From Salinimicrobium terrae DSM 17865 (GTDB lineage Bacteria > Bacteroidota > Bacteroidia > Flavobacteriales > Flavobacteriaceae): a stretch of 64,000 bases of DNA. The stretch covers positions 186,001 to 250,000 of the forward strand of contig NZ_AUKI01000011.1 in the NCBI RefSeq assembly GCF_000424665.1, written 5' to 3'. Positions 62,736 through 64,000 of this stretch are shown piece by piece. Within the stretch, counting starts at the first letter, position 1. Every line of letters starts with the position of its first letter. Position numbers and translations under genes: made by a program. The notes beneath the pieces were generated by a model. That model saw only the letters and a program-made list of their open reading frames with translations. It had not been told where the DNA came from and did no database searches.

Positions 62736-63416
62736 ATGAAAAAGATACTTGTTATTCTAACGTCTCACAGTGAACTTATCAATACCGATTCAAAAACAGG
62801 AGTTTGGCTGGGAGAATTTACAGACCCCTATTACGAATTCATTGATAAGGGTTATGATGTTATCCTCGCCAGTCCAAAAGGAGGAAAACCTCCTGTAGAC
62901 CCAAGAAGCCAGCTTACAGAAAACATCACTTCTTCAAACCGGCGCTTTAAAAAGGATGAAAAGGCTCAAAAGGATTTTGAATTCACTCAGCAATTGTCGG
63001 GAGTAAAAGCCGATGATTTTGATGCTGTATTTTTCCCCGGTGGCCATGGTCCCATGGGAGACCTTGCAACAGATGAGGATACTTCCCGTCTGGTCCTGGA
63101 GTTCTACAGAGACAAAAAACCCATTGCAGCCGTTTGTCATGGCCCCGCAGCTCTTCTTTCGGCTGCCACTGAAGAACCCCGGCTACTGCAGGGAATTGAT
63201 GTCACCGCCTTTTCCAATAATGAAGAAAAAATGGTGGGGCTTCGTGACAAAATCCCTTTTAGCCTGGAAGATCGTTTAAAATCTTTGGGTGCTAATTATA
63301 ACTCTGCCACCATACCGTTTACATCCAATGTGAAGGTATCAGGGAATTTGATCACAGGACAAAATCCTGCATCGGCAGAAAAAACAGCAAGAGAGTTAAT
63401 CAAGCTTTTAAAATAA
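62736..63416 (+). CDS. DJ-1/PfpI-superfamily protein
   Basis: 226 residues, class I glutamine-amidotransferase-like fold. Nucleophile elbow IAAVCHGPAALL (Cys), glutamate in GVWLGEFTDPYYEF, and glycine loop VFFPGGHGPMGDL. The arrangement resembles Hsp31-type glyoxalase/chaperone members of the superfamily more than PfpI protease. A GGAGG sequence about 40 bases before the ATG is too far for a ribosome site. Stand-alone gene. Confidence 0.88.
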   Translation: MKKILVILTSHSELINTDSKTGVWLGEFTDPYYEFIDKGYDVILASPKGGKPPVDPRSQLTENITSSNRRFKKDEKAQKDFEFTQQLSGVKADDFDAVFFPGGHGPMGDLATDEDTSRLVLEFYRDKKPIAAVCHGPAALLSAATEEPRLLQGIDVTAFSNNEEKMVGLRDKIPFSLEDRLKSLGANYNSATIPFTSNVKVSGNLITGQNPASAEKTARELIKLLK

Positions 63417-63631
63417 TTTTGCAGGTTCCATTGTCTACGCCTGTTTTCGTATAATGCTATTAAATTAAAGAACGCTTCGCTAATAAAAGCTCTTTGATCT
63501 CCCAAAATGACAGTCTTTGTGAGCTTTGGTGACACAGACCGAAACTATTCACCTTTTCATCGATTAAGCAACGTCTATTTTCATAAAAAAATTTAGATTT
63601 CACTAATTTCAGTAAATCTTAAACAAAAAAT
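63417..63631. other. Intergenic spacer, nothing firm
   Basis: About 215 bases before the last gene. AAAATGACA-TCTTT near 63503 loosely recalls the recurring palindrome but its arms do not pair. No clear promoter; the last gene starts with TTG. Confidence 0.4.
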
Positions 63632-64000
63632 TTGGAAAAAACTTTTGAACAAAAGCTGGAAATATTTTCTGCTTGTGCCGAATTTATTCCAAGTGTTGTG
63701 GTCATACATGAATTAACCAAAAAAGAGTTTAAAGTAGTCTTTATGAGTTCACAAGGGCTGGACCAACTTGGTACAACTTTGCAGGAACTTTTAGAAATGG
63801 GACCGGAATACCTTGAACGATTCTTTAACAATGAAGACATGGAAGATTTCATGGTCAAATTGAGGAAATTGCTAGAAGCCAAAGATCCCAATGAAACATT
63901 TACATTTTTCCAGCAAGTTAAATTCAAAAATCGGGAAGAATGGGTTTGGCATATTGGTTCTGTTAGAATATTCCATCAGGCTGCAGACGGAACTCCTACT
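63632..64000 (+). CDS. PAS-like regulator, probably LuxR type (3'-truncated by window edge)
   Basis: 123 residues visible, open to the window end. No ATG precedes; an in-frame TAA ends at 63622, so the start is TTG at 63632 (LEKTFEQKLEIFS). The sequence, with IPSVVVIHELTKKEFKVVFM, LLEMGPEYLERFFNNEDMEDF and NETFTFFQQVKFKNREEW, resembles the PAS-like N-terminal domain of a flavobacterial family that ends in a LuxR-type helix-turn-helix. The C-terminal part lies outside the window, so the DNA-binding domain is inference. Confidence 0.7.
   Translation, partial: MEKTFEQKLEIFSACAEFIPSVVVIHELTKKEFKVVFMSSQGLDQLGTTLQELLEMGPEYLERFFNNEDMEDFMVKLRKLLEAKDPNETFTFFQQVKFKNREEWVWHIGSVRIFHQAADGTPT

Noticed and set aside
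1-64000. CRISPR array, prophage, insertion sequence or toxin-antitoxin pair
   Set aside because: No regularly spaced repeats, transposase, integrase, phage structural genes or short paired toxin-like genes were seen.

Overview
The window looks like chromosome of a marine-type member of the Bacteroidetes, family Flavobacteriaceae (Gramella/Salinimicrobium-like). The pointers are low G+C, almost no Shine-Dalgarno sequences, promoters of the Bacteroidetes form TTTG-N19-TAnnTTTG (seen exactly in front of tRNA-His and the metH riboswitch), a methionine synthase split into two genes, bshB1, a small CAL67264-type membrane protein, SusC-era style CarboxypepD_reg proteins and a two-component-regulator propeller kinase. 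Nearly all of it is ordinary core chromosome; I see no prophage, insertion sequence, integrase or CRISPR array.

Layout. 1-2.6 kb: end of xseA, xseB, a GAF histidine kinase without an ATG start. 2.9-5.8 kb: sugar dehydrogenase, xthA, an 8-TM membrane protein. 5.9-10.9 kb: a methionine operon read leftwards (SAM-I riboswitch, homocysteine-methyltransferase half of MetH, remaining MetH, metF). 10.9-14.7 kb: tRNA-Ser, an unexplained structured intergenic stretch, a frameshifted membrane protein, CBS protein, M28 peptidase, and tRNA-His whose 3' end plus terminator is repeated in tandem. 14.7-20.9 kb: bshB1, a Cys/Met PLP enzyme, hutI-hutG with DUF1622 and GNAT genes, an MBL-fold lipoprotein. 21-28 kb: propeller sensor kinase with its LuxR-type regulator, ettA, DinB protein, outer-membrane protein, a 57-residue membrane protein. 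28-37.6 kb: acyl-CoA carboxyltransferase, M1 peptidase, then the leftward holA-menA-MBL-menC-CPBP-menE group for menaquinone. 37.6-49.5 kb: HsdR_N-like nuclease-fold protein, glycosyltransferase, OmpA lipoprotein, tsaC-like, DUF2945, uvrD/pcrA, glutamate-synthase-like FMN protein, rhodanese lipoprotein, VOC protein, MFS transporter, methyltransferase. 49.5-56.5 kb: a compact leftward light-sensing operon (CheB-CheR-PAS-kinase, bacteriophytochrome kinase, response regulator, heme oxygenase). 57-64 kb: CarboxypepD_reg protein, sbcDC, DJ-1/PfpI protein, and the start of a PAS-like (probably LuxR) regulator.

Most notable. (1) The phytochrome operon contains both the light sensor and the enzyme that makes its biliverdin chromophore, and is led by a 1223-residue CheB/CheR hybrid kinase. 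(2) A family of short palindromes with consensus TCAAAAATG-N-CATTTTTGA sits at gene ends throughout the window. (3) tRNA-His carries two U-U mismatches in its acceptor stem and lies beside two degenerate copies of its own 3' end plus terminator. (4) A structured, unassigned RNA-like element lies between tRNA-Ser and the metH promoter. (5) Several genes have a -7 box only 3-7 nt before the start codon, suggesting leaderless mRNAs.
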